This document shows, piece after piece, positions 7,009-12,822 of a stretch of 17,543 nt of DNA (its first letter is position 1; the number at the start of each line of letters is the position of its first letter). The notes beneath the pieces were generated by a model that saw only the letters and a program-made list of their open reading frames with translations, was not told the origin of the DNA and made no database searches. The position numbers and the translations under genes are program-made. The stretch is from Chryseobacterium sp. GTDB lineage: Bacteria; Bacteroidota; Bacteroidia; Flavobacteriales; Weeksellaceae. The stretch is taken from positions 1 through 17,543 of the forward strand of contig JASLCD010000294.1 of the NCBI GenBank assembly GCA_030146295.1. Reading direction: 5' to 3'.

Positions 7009-8319
7009 ATGGCAGCAATCGAACAGCTTTATACCACATTAGATGCACGCAAACGTCCCGAAGATATTGCGGAAATGATCGTTGATCTGATGAAAAGCGA
7101 CCTGAAAATTCAGGAGCTTGCCATTTTAAATAAAGCAGCCGGCCATTCCCTGAAGAACAGTTTCTATGGATATACTTCAATGCTTGAAACATTTGGAGCC
7201 GCCATCGGAGCCGGAAAACAGATCAAAAAGGCCAATGAGATTTTTAAAATCCATGAAAAAGAAAACTCAGGGTATAATAATGTGGAGGAAATTAAAGCTT
7301 TTCTAAAAGAGGTTTCTCCGATTATTCACAAGGATATGGGACAAAATGATTTCAGAAGTGACCGCCTTAACAGAGAACTGAGGATGTTGGCCGGACTGGA
7401 TATTTCCAAGCGGAACTACAACAAAAAATGGAGACTGCTAAAACGGATTGAGATCAGACTTCAGAAATTCATTCACGAATCAAAAAAAATTGAACTTCAG
7501 AAAATAGCCAAACACGGACTTTCTCATACGATCAGTTTTGAAGACTTCTCCAGTGACCTGAATACAGCCTGTTTTATCGCTTACTTCAATGCGCGGAGCA
7601 ACATGAGAAGTACCTTTACCAATCAAAGTCAGGACAGACCTTTTGATGAGATCTGTGAGATGCTTTTCAATAGGTGTAAACAAAATCCGGAAGAAACAAA
7701 CTGGTCGGCTATTTCTTATATTTATTCTGCTGAAGAAGTCGTACAACATCTGACAGATGAGCAGAAAGGAAATCTTTTAGGCAAATGGACCGTTATTCTT
7801 GAAGAAATCTCCGGATTTCTGGAAACACTCTGGAACGAAAATGATATCTACAGAAAAACCATGGCAGTCAAAAGAGGGAATGATTCCACCACCTGGAACA
7901 ATACCGCCGGAGCCTGGAATAAAGCCAGGGATAACTGGATGAACCTGATTTATGCTTTAGGTCTGGATTCTGTTCTTGAAGATCTTTGTTTTGGAAAAGT
8001 GATGCGCCTGATGGCTGCCGATGTCATCGCATGGCATTTATCTACCGGCGGTAAGATTGATCCCAATACAGAAGTCTGGAATAATGTACCTTTGCCCTGG
8101 GAAGTTTTTCAGGAAAGGATTTTCTGCAACAAAGAAACAATTGTCAATGCCTGCCGGGAAGCCGGCATAGATCCTGAAAAATCGGGATGGATAGCACCCC
8201 GTATTCATGGAGTAAGCCCATTCAAACCCACTCCTGAACTGGTGCATGGTGTAACGGTTTCCAATCCGTTTCTGGCAAAGATTTTAAGAAAGAACAAATA
8301 TTTTTCAGGGAAAAACTGA
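7009..8319 (+). CDS. Unrecognised 436-residue protein linked to tandem tRNA-like genes
   Basis: No known domain is recognised. It is a soluble, mostly helical protein with no signal peptide or membrane segment. Visible features are a strongly basic helical region at about residues 134-166 (KRNYNKKWRLLKRIEIRLQK within it), a region rich in tryptophan and asparagine at about 288-314 (containing TTWNNTAGAWNKARDNW), a WEVFQER segment near 364, and a distinctive C-terminal stretch at 396-421 (APRIHGVSPFKPTPE, then VHGVTVSNPF). The basic region could bind RNA; that is inference. The stop codon is 17 bases before the first tRNA-like gene, with no terminator or promoter box in between, so protein and RNAs are probably made from one transcript. 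It does not resemble the TROVE/Rsr protein that accompanies bacterial Y RNAs. It should be treated as a protein of unknown function with a likely RNA partner. Confidence 0.85.
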   Translation: MAAIEQLYTTLDARKRPEDIAEMIVDLMKSDLKIQELAILNKAAGHSLKNSFYGYTSMLETFGAAIGAGKQIKKANEIFKIHEKENSGYNNVEEIKAFLKEVSPIIHKDMGQNDFRSDRLNRELRMLAGLDISKRNYNKKWRLLKRIEIRLQKFIHESKKIELQKIAKHGLSHTISFEDFSSDLNTACFIAYFNARSNMRSTFTNQSQDRPFDEICEMLFNRCKQNPEETNWSAISYIYSAEEVVQHLTDEQKGNLLGKWTVILEEISGFLETLWNENDIYRKTMAVKRGNDSTTWNNTAGAWNKARDNWMNLIYALGLDSVLEDLCFGKVMRLMAADVIAWHLSTGGKIDPNTEVWNNVPLPWEVFQERIFCNKETIVNACREAGIDPEKSGWIAPRIHGVSPFKPTPELVHGVTVSNPFLAKILRKNKYFSGKN

Positions 8320-8336
8320 AAGGAAAAATAAAAAAG

Positions 8337-8409
8337 GATAGGTTAGCTCAGTGGCAGAGCACCCGGCTCTTGGACCGGGAGGACGTAGGTTCGAGCCCTG
8401 CACCTGTCC
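8337..8409 (+). tRNA. tRNA-like gene 1 with an 8-nt anticodon loop
   Basis: A full 73-nt cloverleaf. The acceptor stem is 8337-8343 with 8402-8408 (7 bp, one G-T pair), extended by G8336-C8409 and A8335-T8410. The D arm is 8346-8360 with loop AGTGGCA. The anticodon stem is CCCGG (8362-8366) with CCGGG (8375-8379), perfect. The loop is CTCTTGGA (8367-8374), eight bases rather than seven. The variable loop is AGGAC and the T arm 8385-8401 with loop TTCGAGC. The usual tertiary bases (T8, A14, G15-C48, G18, G19, C56, A58) are all present. The base at 73 is C, and no CCA is encoded. With T33 in its normal place the triplet would be CTT (Lys); counted from the 3' side it would be TTG (Gln). Amino-acid identity is undetermined. 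Confidence 0.85.
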
Positions 8410-8414
8410 TGATT

Positions 8415-8487
8415 TCTGATATAGCTCAGTGGCAGAGCATCCGGCTCTTGGACCGGGAGGACACAGGTTCGACCCCTGTTATCAGAC
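8415..8487 (+). tRNA. tRNA-like gene 2 with an 8-nt anticodon loop
   Basis: A second 73-nt cloverleaf, 5 bases after the first. The acceptor stem is TCTGATA (8415-8421) with TATCAGA (8480-8486), perfect 7 bp. The D arm is identical to copy 1. The anticodon stem is TCCGG with CCGGG (one T-G pair), and the loop is again CTCTTGGA. The variable loop is AGGAC, and the T stem ACAGG/CCTGT has loop TTCGACC. C is at position 73 and no CCA is encoded. There is no extension of the acceptor stem beyond 7 bp. It differs from copy 1 at only one base from position 8 to 48, but at most acceptor-stem positions, always with compensation. No terminator hairpin was seen in the 59 bases after it. Confidence 0.85.
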
Positions 8488-8546
8488 CTTGGATGATTTA
8501 ACAAATAATAGAAATATAAAAAGTATCCATTCTGTAATTTAAAATA

Positions 8547-8930
8547 ATGAGTACGATAACATCAAGATTAGAAAACGTAAAAAAACTTCAGGCTAAAAGA
8601 TGGGAAAATGAAGACCATTGGGATACTTTAAATGACCTGTTAATCCGGGAACTCGATGAAATTTTACTCATTGAACCTAAAAATACTGCGGCTTTAATTA
8701 ATATTGGTGCTGTTTACTCTGACATGGGAGAAAATGAAACAGCACTGGCGTATTTAAAAACGGCATTAAATTTGGGTTCTAAGGACAAAAATCTCTTTGT
8801 AAACCTTGCTATTGTGCTTGTTTATATGGAGAAACATCAGGAAGAGTATTTAGAATATCTTGAAGAAGCAGAGGATAAAACAGAAGATCCTCTCACTTTT
8901 AAAGCCTATTTCGATCCTCAGTCCCGTTAA
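8547..8930 (+). CDS. Small tetratricopeptide-repeat protein
   Basis: A 127-residue cytoplasmic protein without signal peptide. Two TPR-like units are visible in the middle: about residues 44-77 (NTAALINIGAVYSDMGENETALAYLKTA with conserved A, G, Y and A positions) and about 78-111 (NLFVNLAIVLVYMEKHQEEYLEYLEEA). The N-terminal 40 residues form a helix rich in charge and tryptophan (AKRWENEDHWDTLNDLL). The gene lies 59 bases after the second tRNA-like gene and 28 bases before the YqaE-like gene. It may be transcribed through from the tRNA region, as no terminator separates them. Partner and function are unknown. Confidence 0.8.
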   Translation: MSTITSRLENVKKLQAKRWENEDHWDTLNDLLIRELDEILLIEPKNTAALINIGAVYSDMGENETALAYLKTALNLGSKDKNLFVNLAIVLVYMEKHQEEYLEYLEEAEDKTEDPLTFKAYFDPQSR

Positions 8931-8958
8931 AAATCAAATTAATTAAAAACGAAAAATC

Positions 8959-9159
8959 ATGTTATTAGCCATCTTACTTCCCTTCTTATCTTTTATGGTC
9001 CGTGGAAAAGTTCTCACAGGAATTATCTGTCTCATTTTACAGATCACTCTTATCGGATGGCTTCCTGCTGCTATTTGGGCTGTACTTTCTTTAAATAATG
9101 AAAGAGCAGATAAAAGAAATGACCGCTTGATCAAAGCAATGCAGAAAAACAAAAGGTAA
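8959..9159 (+). CDS. YqaE/Pmp3-family small membrane protein
   Basis: A 66-residue protein with two closely spaced membrane segments, about residues 1-14 and 20-43. It shows the family pattern LLAILLPFL at the start and LTGIICLILQITLIGWLPAAIWA in the second helix, here quoted as separate parts of that segment. A charged tail (NNERADKRNDRL) follows. YqaE/Pmp3 proteins are small proteolipids of the inner membrane linked to stress and membrane potential in other organisms; the bacterial role is poorly defined. It follows the small TPR gene after 28 bases, so co-transcription is likely. An AT-rich hairpin follows at 9207-9225. Confidence 0.75.
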   Translation: MLLAILLPFLSFMVRGKVLTGIICLILQITLIGWLPAAIWAVLSLNNERADKRNDRLIKAMQKNKR

Positions 9160-9206
9160 AACCCTCTCAAACCAACCAAAAACAACTGATTTAAACCCAA
9201 TTAATA

Positions 9207-9225
9207 AAAAACATCTATTGTTTTT
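9207..9225 (+). terminator. Possible AT-rich terminator after the YqaE-like gene
   Basis: AAAAACA pairs with TGTTTTT around a 5-base loop, so the 3' arm itself ends in a U-tract. The stem has only one G-C pair and would be weak. Its position, 47 bases after the stop codon and before the ArsR promoter, fits a terminator. Confidence 0.35.
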
Positions 9226-9258
9226 CAGTTTCTGATTTATAAATTTCATCAAAAAAAA

Positions 9259-9289
9259 TTGCGAAACCGAAAAGTTGCACATATATTTG
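9259..9289 (+). promoter_or_regulatory. Promoter of the ArsR-SRPBCC operon
   Basis: TTG at 9259-9261 and TATATTTG at 9282-9289 are 20 bases apart, a good fit to the Bacteroidota -33/-7 pattern. The expected start is near 9294-9297, leaving a leader of about 28 bases before the ATG at 9323. Confidence 0.6.
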
Positions 9290-9302
9290 CAACCATATGG
9301 TT
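9274..9302. promoter_or_regulatory. Operator candidate over the ArsR promoter
   Basis: GTTGCA (9274-9279) and TGCAAC (9288-9293) form a dyad around an 8-base centre that is itself nearly symmetric (ATATAT). The dyad covers the -7 box. A second perfect 12-bp palindrome, AACCATATGGTT (9291-9302), follows at the expected transcription start. Binding by the ArsR-type product of the next gene would block polymerase; this is inference from position. Confidence 0.55.
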
Positions 9303-9322
9303 TCATTTAAAAATCATCATGT

Positions 9323-9643
9323 ATGAGAAGAGATATTTTTCAGGCTATAGCAGATCCCACCCGAAGAGCAATTATTGCACTGATCGCAGTACAGGCAATG
9401 ACACCCAATGCCATAGCAGAGCATTTTGATACGACCAGGCAGGCCGTTTCAAAGCATTTGAAAATTCTGACAGAGTGTGAACTGGTTACCCAAAATCACC
9501 AGGGCCGAGAAATTTATTACTTTTTAGAAATTGATAAAATGAAAGAAATAGATCATTGGCTGGAACAGTTCAGAAAGATATGGGAAAGCCGCTTCGAACA
9601 GCTTGATACGTTACTGGCAACTCTGAAAGGCCAGCAGAAATAA
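9323..9643 (+). CDS. ArsR-family winged-helix repressor
   Basis: A 106-residue protein with the compact winged helix-turn-helix of the ArsR family: IFQAIADPTRRAIIALI at the start, the recognition helix TTRQAVSKHLKILTECELV at about residues 37-55, and the wing NHQGREIYYFLE at 57-68. The cysteine and histidine metal sites of ArsR/SmtB are absent (one Cys only), so it is probably not a metal sensor. This type is commonly found directly before AHSA1/SRPBCC genes, as here (34-base gap). The ATG at 9323 is chosen because MRRDIFQAIADPTRR is the usual family start; the ATG at 9319 is out of frame. Likely autorepressed through the dyad at 9274-9302. The signal sensed is unknown. Confidence 0.88.
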   Translation: MRRDIFQAIADPTRRAIIALIAVQAMTPNAIAEHFDTTRQAVSKHLKILTECELVTQNHQGREIYYFLEIDKMKEIDHWLEQFRKIWESRFEQLDTLLATLKGQQK

Positions 9644-9677
9644 AACTTACACAACAACTCAACTAAAAAATATTAAT

Positions 9678-10181
9678 ATGAAACATCTTCTTCAGTTCGA
9701 TTTTCTTGCAGATAAGGAAAAGAACACCTTAACCATCAGACGTGAGTTTATGGCCCACCGACAATTGGTCTGGGATTGCTATACGAAAAGTGAACTTCTG
9801 GACCGCTGGTTTGCTCCCAAACCAATCACTACCAAAACACAATCCATGGAATTCCGTGAAGGCGGACATTGGCATTATGCAATGGTAGAACCTAATGGAA
9901 AAGAATACTGGAGCTGGGTTGGCTATCACAAGATCAATCCAATTGATTCTTATACTTCCAGCGATGCATTCTGCAATGAAAAGGGAGAAATCAACACAGA
10001 TCTTCCGCAGGCAGAATGGGTGGTATCTTTCACGGATAAAAATGAGAATACCCTTGTAGAAACTATTGTAACCTATCAATCCTTAGCGGATCTGGAAACC
10101 ATTATCGAAATGGGAATGGAACAGGGAATGATGGCTACTCTTGAAAAACTTGACGAATTACTATTAACATTAAACCCATAA
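9678..10181 (+). CDS. SRPBCC (AHSA1-type) protein, first of two
   Basis: A 167-residue soluble protein with the AHSA1/SRPBCC fold. It has the strand LTIRREFMAHRQLVWDCYT, the WFAPKP turn at about residues 45-50, REGGHWHYAMVEPNGKEYW, WVVSFTDKNENTLVETIVTY, and the long C-terminal helix MGMEQGMMATLEKLDELL. These proteins bind small hydrophobic ligands or act as co-factors; no ligand is indicated. It sits between the ArsR-type repressor and a second SRPBCC gene with a 3-base gap, so translation of the two is probably coupled. Confidence 0.87.
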   Translation: MKHLLQFDFLADKEKNTLTIRREFMAHRQLVWDCYTKSELLDRWFAPKPITTKTQSMEFREGGHWHYAMVEPNGKEYWSWVGYHKINPIDSYTSSDAFCNEKGEINTDLPQAEWVVSFTDKNENTLVETIVTYQSLADLETIIEMGMEQGMMATLEKLDELLLTLNP

Positions 10182-10184
10182 AAA

Positions 10185-10598
10185 ATGAGCCACAAAATCA
10201 CAGTTTCTGCGACCATCAATGCAGATGCAAAAAAAGTATGGAATTTTTACACCCATCCTGAACACATTACGCAATGGAACTTTGCTGATCCTTCATGGCA
10301 ATGCCCATCTGCTTCCAATGATATGAAAGTAGGTGGAAAATATGCCGCAAGAATGGAAGCTAAAGACGGAAGTTTCGGTTTCGACTTTGAAGCTGTTTAC
10401 AATGAAATAAAAGATGGCGAAAACTTTACGTATACCATGCCGGACGGAAGACAGGTACGTGTTGACTTTAAAGAAAATAATGGCTACACCAATGTAGATG
10501 TTGCTTTCGATCCTGAAAGCGAAAACCCTGAAGACATGCAGAGAGGCGGCTGGCAGGCTATCCTTGATAATTTCAAAAAGTATACAGAATCAAATTAA
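10185..10598 (+). CDS. SRPBCC (AHSA1-type) protein, second of two
   Basis: A 137-residue soluble SRPBCC protein: opening strand ITVSATINADAKKVWNFYT, the motif HITQWNFADPSWQCP at about residues 28-42, VGGKYAARMEAKDG, FDFEAVYNEIKDGENFTY, and the closing helix RGGWQAILDNFKKYTES. It is distinct from the first copy rather than a recent duplicate. It ends the ArsR operon; a clear terminator begins 28 bases after the stop codon. Function unknown, probably ligand binding under ArsR control. Confidence 0.87.
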   Translation: MSHKITVSATINADAKKVWNFYTHPEHITQWNFADPSWQCPSASNDMKVGGKYAARMEAKDGSFGFDFEAVYNEIKDGENFTYTMPDGRQVRVDFKENNGYTNVDVAFDPESENPEDMQRGGWQAILDNFKKYTESN

Positions 10599-10625
10599 AA
10601 ATTCTCAATTGAGAAATAATGATAT

Positions 10626-10655
10626 AAAGCTGGGTGTAGAACATTCAGCTTTTTT
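10626..10655 (+). terminator. Terminator of the ArsR-SRPBCC operon
   Basis: AAAGCTGGGTGT pairs with ACATTCAGCTTT (12 bp including two G-T pairs) around a 3-base loop, and is followed by further T, giving a run of six T up to 10655. Confidence 0.75.
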
Positions 10656-10691
10656 CAGTAATCAGCAGCCTCTGAATTCTGATATAATTGT

Positions 10692-10703
10692 CGTAAATTT
10701 ACG
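10692..10703. repeat. 12-bp perfect palindrome in the intergenic region
   Basis: CGTAAATTTACG is its own reverse complement. It lies between the operon terminator and the methyltransferase gene. It contains TAAATTTA, one base off a -7 box. It could be an operator for the methyltransferase gene, but nothing else supports that. Confidence 0.3.
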
Positions 10704-10782
10704 TAGATCTCGTGTTCATTAAATGATTTGCAGGAATGATACTTCTTTAATGAGCTGAAAATTTTCAAAGTCTTAACTAAAA

Positions 10783-10813
10783 TCCATGTCAAGGTCTAAA
10801 ACCTTGACATGGA
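10783..10813. repeat. 13-bp hairpin just before the methyltransferase gene
   Basis: TCCATGTCAAGGT pairs perfectly with ACCTTGACATGGA around a 5-base loop. The hairpin ends 16 bases before the ATG at 10830. On the plus strand it has no T-run after it, so it is not a typical terminator for upstream genes. On the minus strand TTTTAG follows. It may be a leader structure or a dispersed palindromic repeat. Confidence 0.6.
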
Positions 10814-10829
10814 TAGGTAAAAAGTCAAA

Positions 10830-11597
10830 ATGACTTTACTTAAAGAACCACAATTTTTTGAAGCTATGAAAGAAAATAAATACGACCACCCTTCATTTTT
10901 TGACCAGTACGAAAAAATGCTTCGTTCTCAGATTGGATTGGAAGGAGCCGGAGAATGGCATATGCTGAAAAATATGCTGCCAGATCTTCGGGGAAAGAAT
11001 ATTCTCGATCTGGGCTGCGGCTTTGGCTGGCACTGCCGGTATGCCATGGAAAATGGTGCAAAATCTGTGATCGGAATTGATCTTTCGGAAAAAATGCTGG
11101 CAAGAGCACAGGAAATCAATTTTTTGGAAGGAATTCAATATGAAAGAAAAGCTCTGGAAGATGTTGATTATCCTGCTGAAAAATTTGATATGATATTAAG
11201 TTCGCTCACCTTACACTATGTAGAATCATTTGATACCATTGTTCAGCATATTTATCAATGGCTTACCTCCGGAGGGTCTTTTGTGTTTTCAGTAGAGCAT
11301 CCTGTATTCACTGCAGAAGGTGGTCAGGACTGGGTATATGATAAAAATGGTGAAAAAGTATGCTGGCCCGTAGACCGTTATTTTATGGAAGGAAAACGAA
11401 ACACCACTTTTTTAGGAGAAAATGTGATCAAATACCATCGTACTTTAACTTCTTATTTACATACTTTATTAAAACAGGGCTTCAAAATCAAAGAAGTTAT
11501 TGAACCGCTGCCAGGTCAGGAGATATTGAAAGAAATTCCGGAGATGAAAGAAGAACTCCGCAGACCCATGATGTTATTAATCTCGGTTGAAAAGTAG
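10830..11597 (+). CDS. Class I SAM-dependent methyltransferase
   Basis: A 255-residue protein with a Rossmann-type methyltransferase core. Motif I is NILDLGCGFG (residues 57-66), which binds S-adenosylmethionine. The acidic end of the second strand is GIDLS (D84), which contacts the ribose. Motif IV is FDMILSSLTLHY (119-130). The C-terminal part (YHRTLTSYLHTLLKQGFKIKEVIEP) fits the Methyltransf_11/25 group that acts on small molecules. The acceptor substrate cannot be told from sequence. The N-terminal 50 residues are helical and probably cap the active site. The gene stands alone, preceded by the 13-bp hairpin and followed by 109 bases to the serine hydrolase. Confidence 0.9.
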   Translation: MTLLKEPQFFEAMKENKYDHPSFFDQYEKMLRSQIGLEGAGEWHMLKNMLPDLRGKNILDLGCGFGWHCRYAMENGAKSVIGIDLSEKMLARAQEINFLEGIQYERKALEDVDYPAEKFDMILSSLTLHYVESFDTIVQHIYQWLTSGGSFVFSVEHPVFTAEGGQDWVYDKNGEKVCWPVDRYFMEGKRNTTFLGENVIKYHRTLTSYLHTLLKQGFKIKEVIEPLPGQEILKEIPEMKEELRRPMMLLISVEK

Positions 11598-11679
11598 TTT
11601 CTTATAAGAATCATTCTATTTTTTTTAGAGGAAAAAGACAATCCACTATATTGTATAACATAGTAATAATAAATATTTA

Positions 11680-11687
11680 TATCTTTG
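11680..11687 (+). promoter_or_regulatory. -7 promoter box of the serine hydrolase gene
   Basis: TATCTTTG matches TAnnTTTG and lies 19 bases before the ATG at 11707. The nearest TTG upstream (11651-11653) is 26 bases away, slightly too far for the usual -33 spacing. Confidence 0.55.
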
Positions 11688-11706
11688 CATAACAAAATAC
11701 ACTACT

Positions 11707-12810
11707 ATGATTATTAAAAAACTGATAACTGTGCTTGTTCTTCTTCCCTTTTTAAATACGACAGTGAATGCGCAGGTGCATACAAAAGGATATGAAAAGA
11801 AAATTGACAGTATTATCCAGACAGAATTCGGGAACACAAATGAGCCTGGCGGAGCTTTTCTGATTACTCAAAATGGGAAAAACCTGTATAGAAAGGCATT
11901 TGGAAAAGCCAACCTTGAACTCGGTACAGATATGACTCCTGATCATGTTTTCCAGATCGGATCGATGACCAAACAGTTTACGGCTGTAGCTATTCTGATA
12001 TTGGAACAACAGGGCAAACTCCATGTAAATGATCCTGTTTCCAAATACATCAAAGATTATCCTAACGGAGACAAAATCACTATTCATCACCTTCTGACCC
12101 ATACTTCAGGAATCAAAGATTTCACCAAAATGAAATCCATTTCTTCTATTGCCCAGAAAGAGATGAAGCCTGAAGAAATGGTTAATTTTTTCAAAAATGA
12201 ACCTGTCGATTTTGCACCCGGAGAAAAGTTTGATTACAACAATTCCGGATACGTGGTGTTAGGTCATATCATTGAATTGGTTTCCGGAAATTCTTATGAG
12301 GATTTTATTAAAAAAAATATTTTTGATAAAGCAGGAATGGCCCATTCTTATTATGCTTCCGACAGAAAAGTGATCCCTCAAAGAGCTTATGGCTATCACA
12401 AAAAAGAGCAGGCATTTGTCAATAAAACCGTCATTAGTTTCAGTGTTCCTTTTTCCTCCGGTTCATTGATGTCTACTGTAGAGGATATGCTGAAGTGGCA
12501 GCAAGCTTTAAATCAGAATACTCTCCTGAATCCCAAAGAAACCCAAAAAGCATTTCAGAAATATACCCTGAACAATGGGGAAGAATTTACTTATGGATAT
12601 GGGTGGCACTTAAAAAATATTAATGGAACCCCTGACCGGGAACATGGCGGAAGCATATTTGGATTTAAAAGCATGGGGATTTATATTCCCGGTGAAGATA
12701 TCTACGTGATAGGATTCAGCAACTGCGACTGTCATTCTCCCACTGAAGTTACCAGAAATATCGCGAAGGCCACATTGAATGAGATCAAAGCCTCATCAAA
12801 AAAACCATAA
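11707..12810 (+). CDS. Secreted serine hydrolase, class C beta-lactamase-like family
   Basis: A 367-residue protein with a signal peptide (LITVLVLLPFLNTTVNAQ), probably cut after Q23, so it acts outside the cytoplasm. The catalytic set of the penicillin-binding/class C fold is complete: SMTK at residues 86-89 (nucleophile S86, K89), YNN at 177-179 in the Y-x-N position, and HGG at 313-315 in place of KTG. HLLTHTSGI at 128-136 is also typical. HGG is common in esterases, D-aminopeptidases and peptidases of this family, so true beta-lactamase activity is not implied. The C-terminal NCDCHS is unusual. It is monocistronic and convergent with the MFS gene, with 12 bases between the stop codons. 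Confidence 0.9.
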   Translation: MIIKKLITVLVLLPFLNTTVNAQVHTKGYEKKIDSIIQTEFGNTNEPGGAFLITQNGKNLYRKAFGKANLELGTDMTPDHVFQIGSMTKQFTAVAILILEQQGKLHVNDPVSKYIKDYPNGDKITIHHLLTHTSGIKDFTKMKSISSIAQKEMKPEEMVNFFKNEPVDFAPGEKFDYNNSGYVVLGHIIELVSGNSYEDFIKKNIFDKAGMAHSYYASDRKVIPQRAYGYHKKEQAFVNKTVISFSVPFSSGSLMSTVEDMLKWQQALNQNTLLNPKETQKAFQKYTLNNGEEFTYGYGWHLKNINGTPDREHGGSIFGFKSMGIYIPGEDIYVIGFSNCDCHSPTEVTRNIAKATLNEIKASSKKP

Positions 12811-12822
12811 AAGGACTCCCAA

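Noticed and set aside
8337..8487. The RNA pair as bacterial Y RNA (YrlA) with an Rsr/Ro60 protein.
   Set aside because: The RNAs are complete cloverleaves with no long Y-RNA stem, and the neighbouring protein lacks TROVE and vWA features.
11599..11610. Palindrome TTCTTATAAGAA after the methyltransferase gene as a terminator.
   Set aside because: As a hairpin it would have almost no loop, and the T-run begins too far downstream; not convincing.
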